In this document: positions 12,177-13,697 of the stretch, one piece after another
Numbering within the stretch: position 1 is the first letter of the stretch
Layout of the letters: the number at the start of each line of letters is the position of its first letter
NCBI GenBank assembly: GCA_934675465.1
Contig: CAKUQM010000041.1
Coordinates: 1-13,697 of the forward strand
Direction: 5' to 3'
Source: an uncultured Erysipelotrichaceae bacterium
GTDB taxonomy: Bacteria; Bacillota_I; Bacilli_A; Erysipelotrichales; Erysipelotrichaceae
Length of the DNA: 13,697 bases
Position numbers and translations under genes: made by a program
The notes under the pieces: model-generated
Told to the model about the DNA's origin: nothing
What the model saw: only the letters and a program-made list of their open reading frames with translations
Databases searched by the model: none

Positions 12177-13697
12177 TTAAGATAGTTTACTACCAGCAGG
12201 TAAAGAAGAAGTAACCACTTCAATCTTTCCTTCATTCTCAGCACAGATAATCATACCCTGTGACTCTACGCCTCTGATTTTTACAGGCTTTAAGTTAGCT
12301 AAAACAACTACCTTCTTGCCTACAAATTCCTTTGGATCAACATGTTCTGCGATACCGGAAACGATTTGTCTTACTTCACCACCAATATCAACCTTAGATA
12401 CTAATAGTTTATCAGCCTTCTCATGCTTCTTTGATTCTAATACTTCACCAACTACCATTTCCATTTTAGCGAAGTCTTCGATACTAATTTCAGGTAAATG
12501 TTCAATTTCCTTTGCCTCAAGCTTTTCCTTTAATTCCTTTTCATCAATTCTTGCGAATAAAATTTCAGGCTTTTCAGTTACTTGATAACTTTCAACATAA
12601 CCAATTGTATTATTTTCAAATGATGCATCATTCACATTAATTTGTTCATAAATCTTCTTAGAAGTAGCTGGAATAAAGGCTTCTAATTCAATTGCACATA
12701 GTCTAATACCATCCAAGATCACATATAAAACATCATTTAAACGAGACTTATCTTCAAGCTTAGCCAACTTCCAAGGCTCAGTTTCATCAATATATTTATT
12801 TAAACGATTTAATCTAGAAAAAATATCAGTCAATGCCGCTGGTGCATTTAAACTTTCTAGCTTCTCATCAACATCCTTATCCATACTATTTAGATAATTA
12901 ATTACTTCATTATCTAATTCAGTAATATTAGAAATCTTAGATACCTTACCACCAAAGTATTTATTAGCCATTGAAATAGTACGATTTACTAGATTACCCA
13001 AAACATTACATAAATCACTATTACGTCTTTCAACCATTAATAATTCTGAGAAATTACCATCAGAACCAAATGGTACTTCACTTAATAAGAAATATCTAAT
13101 TGTATCAACACCATAGTCTTTGATAAATAAACGTGGATCCTTAAAGTTACCCTTAGACTTACTAATCTTATCACCACCCATAGTCAACCAACCGTGGCCA
13201 TATACCTTCTTAGGCAAAGGTAAGCCTAAGGCAATTAACATAATAGGCCAAATGATAGTATGGAATCTAAAGATTTCCTTACCAACTAAATGTAAATCAG
13301 CTGGCCAATACTTTTCAAATAAAGACTCATCATCTGTTTTATAACCTAGAGCACTAATATAGTTAGTCAAGGCATCAACCCAAACATAAACTGTTTGTTC
13401 AGGATCAAATGTTACAGGAATACCCCACTTAACAGAAGATCTAGATACACATAAGTCCTTTAGTCCTGGCTTTAAGAAATTGTTATACATTTCGTTATAT
13501 CTAGTAACTGGCTGCATCAAGTCTTTATGACCCTCTAGGTATTCTTCTAATTGTTTTTGATACTTAGATAGCTTTAAGAAATAAGCATTTTCTTTAGTTA
13601 ACTTAACTTCTCTACCACAATCAGGACACTTGCCATCCTTTAATTGAGACTCAGTCCAGAAAGACTCGCAAGGTGTACAATACCAACCCTCATAAGT
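12177..13697 (-). CDS. metG: Methionyl-tRNA synthetase, 5' end missing
   Basis: The open frame runs to the right edge, so the N-terminus (with the HIGH motif) is outside; 506 residues remain. It charges tRNA-Met with methionine. In order: the zinc knuckle CTPCE...CPDCGR encoded near 13677-13610, LSKYQ, the catalytic-core VYVWVDALTNY, the KMSKS loop written as KISKS (in GGDKISKSKGNF), the anticodon-binding helix region (NVLGNLVNRTISMANKYF), and a C-terminal EMAPII/Arc1p-like tRNA-binding domain from about 12480 to the end (MEMVVGEVLESKKHEKADKL, then VVLANLKPVKIRGVESQGM). This two-module form is the common Firmicute type. An internal ATG at 13520 is not the start, since conserved coding continues upstream of it. 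First visible gene of metG-murT-gatD; any promoter or T-box is outside. Confidence 0.96.
   Translation of the reverse strand, partial: TYEGWYCTPCESFWTESQLKDGKCPDCGREVKLTKENAYFLKLSKYQKQLEEYLEGHKDLMQPVTRYNEMYNNFLKPGLKDLCVSRSSVKWGIPVTFDPEQTVYVWVDALTNYISALGYKTDDESLFEKYWPADLHLVGKEIFRFHTIIWPIMLIALGLPLPKKVYGHGWLTMGGDKISKSKGNFKDPRLFIKDYGVDTIRYFLLSEVPFGSDGNFSELLMVERRNSDLCNVLGNLVNRTISMANKYFGGKVSKISNITELDNEVINYLNSMDKDVDEKLESLNAPAALTDIFSRLNRLNKYIDETEPWKLAKLEDKSRLNDVLYVILDGIRLCAIELEAFIPATSKKIYEQINVNDASFENNTIGYVESYQVTEKPEILFARIDEKELKEKLEAKEIEHLPEISIEDFAKMEMVVGEVLESKKHEKADKLLVSKVDIGGEVRQIVSGIAEHVDPKEFVGKKVVVLANLKPVKIRGVESQGMIICAENEGKIEVVTSSLPAGSKLS

Noticed and set aside
12173..12244. A 24-residue hydrophobic N-terminal extension of MurT
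   Set aside because: It is encoded antisense-free within the metG 3' end in another frame and only mimics a signal sequence; the ATG after the metG stop fits better.
12316..12585. A Ser-rich 89-residue plus-strand frame opposite metG
   Set aside because: Its composition is a by-product of the MetG tRNA-binding domain codons on the other strand; no start signals.
1..13697. CRISPR arrays, tRNA or rRNA genes, insertion sequences and phage genes
   Set aside because: I looked and saw no repeat-spacer pattern, cloverleaf-like sequence, transposase or terminal inverted repeats.

Overview
The window is an AT-rich bacterial chromosome segment, roughly two thirds A+T by eye, typical of a low-GC Firmicute. 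Most genes lie on the minus strand. GlpK, EcfA2, EcfT and TruA all end in TGA, so the genetic code is the standard bacterial one and not the Mycoplasma code. The gene families (Firmicute-type ECF module EcfA1-EcfA2-EcfT-TruA, class II fructose-bisphosphate aldolase, MurT/GatD, zinc-binding MetG with a C-terminal tRNA-binding domain) fit Firmicutes. An Erysipelotrichia-like gut commensal is my best guess, but it is an inference and not proven by any marker here.

Layout. Left edge (1-1966, minus): the first 22 codons of a probable glucosamine-6-phosphate deaminase (nagB), preceded by two tandem YhfZ-family regulators with nearly the same DNA-binding half and more divergent effector halves. 1991-2371 (minus): a small zinc-ribbon membrane protein with its own promoter and terminator. 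2401-4791 (minus): glycerol kinase followed by a CmpB-like membrane protein, then an intergenic stretch with several hairpins. 4792-5853: a promoter shared with the divergent plus-strand S66 LD-carboxypeptidase gene, whose terminator lies inside the 3' end of convergent truA. 5791-8970 (minus): one tightly overlapped operon, ecfA1-ecfA2-ecfT-truA, combining the vitamin-transporter energising module with tRNA pseudouridine synthase. 8971-10049: divergent plus-strand fba with its own promoter and terminator. 10137-13697 (minus): metG (5' end outside the window), murT and gatD, translationally coupled and closed by a terminator.

Functional picture: central carbon and amino-sugar metabolism (fba, glpK, nagB), cell-wall work (LD-carboxypeptidase, MurT/GatD), vitamin uptake (ECF module) and tRNA biology (metG, truA).

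The two most interesting points are these. (1) The GatD-like protein lacks both the nucleophilic Cys and the catalytic His expected of a glutaminase, and its MurT partner is divergent at a conserved motif, so this pair may not make ordinary lipid II D-isoglutamine. (2) Three genes (yhfZ copy 2, the LD-carboxypeptidase, ecfA1) have no Shine-Dalgarno and a -10 box only 7-8 nt before the ATG, which is the arrangement expected for leaderless mRNAs and is uncommon in Firmicutes.
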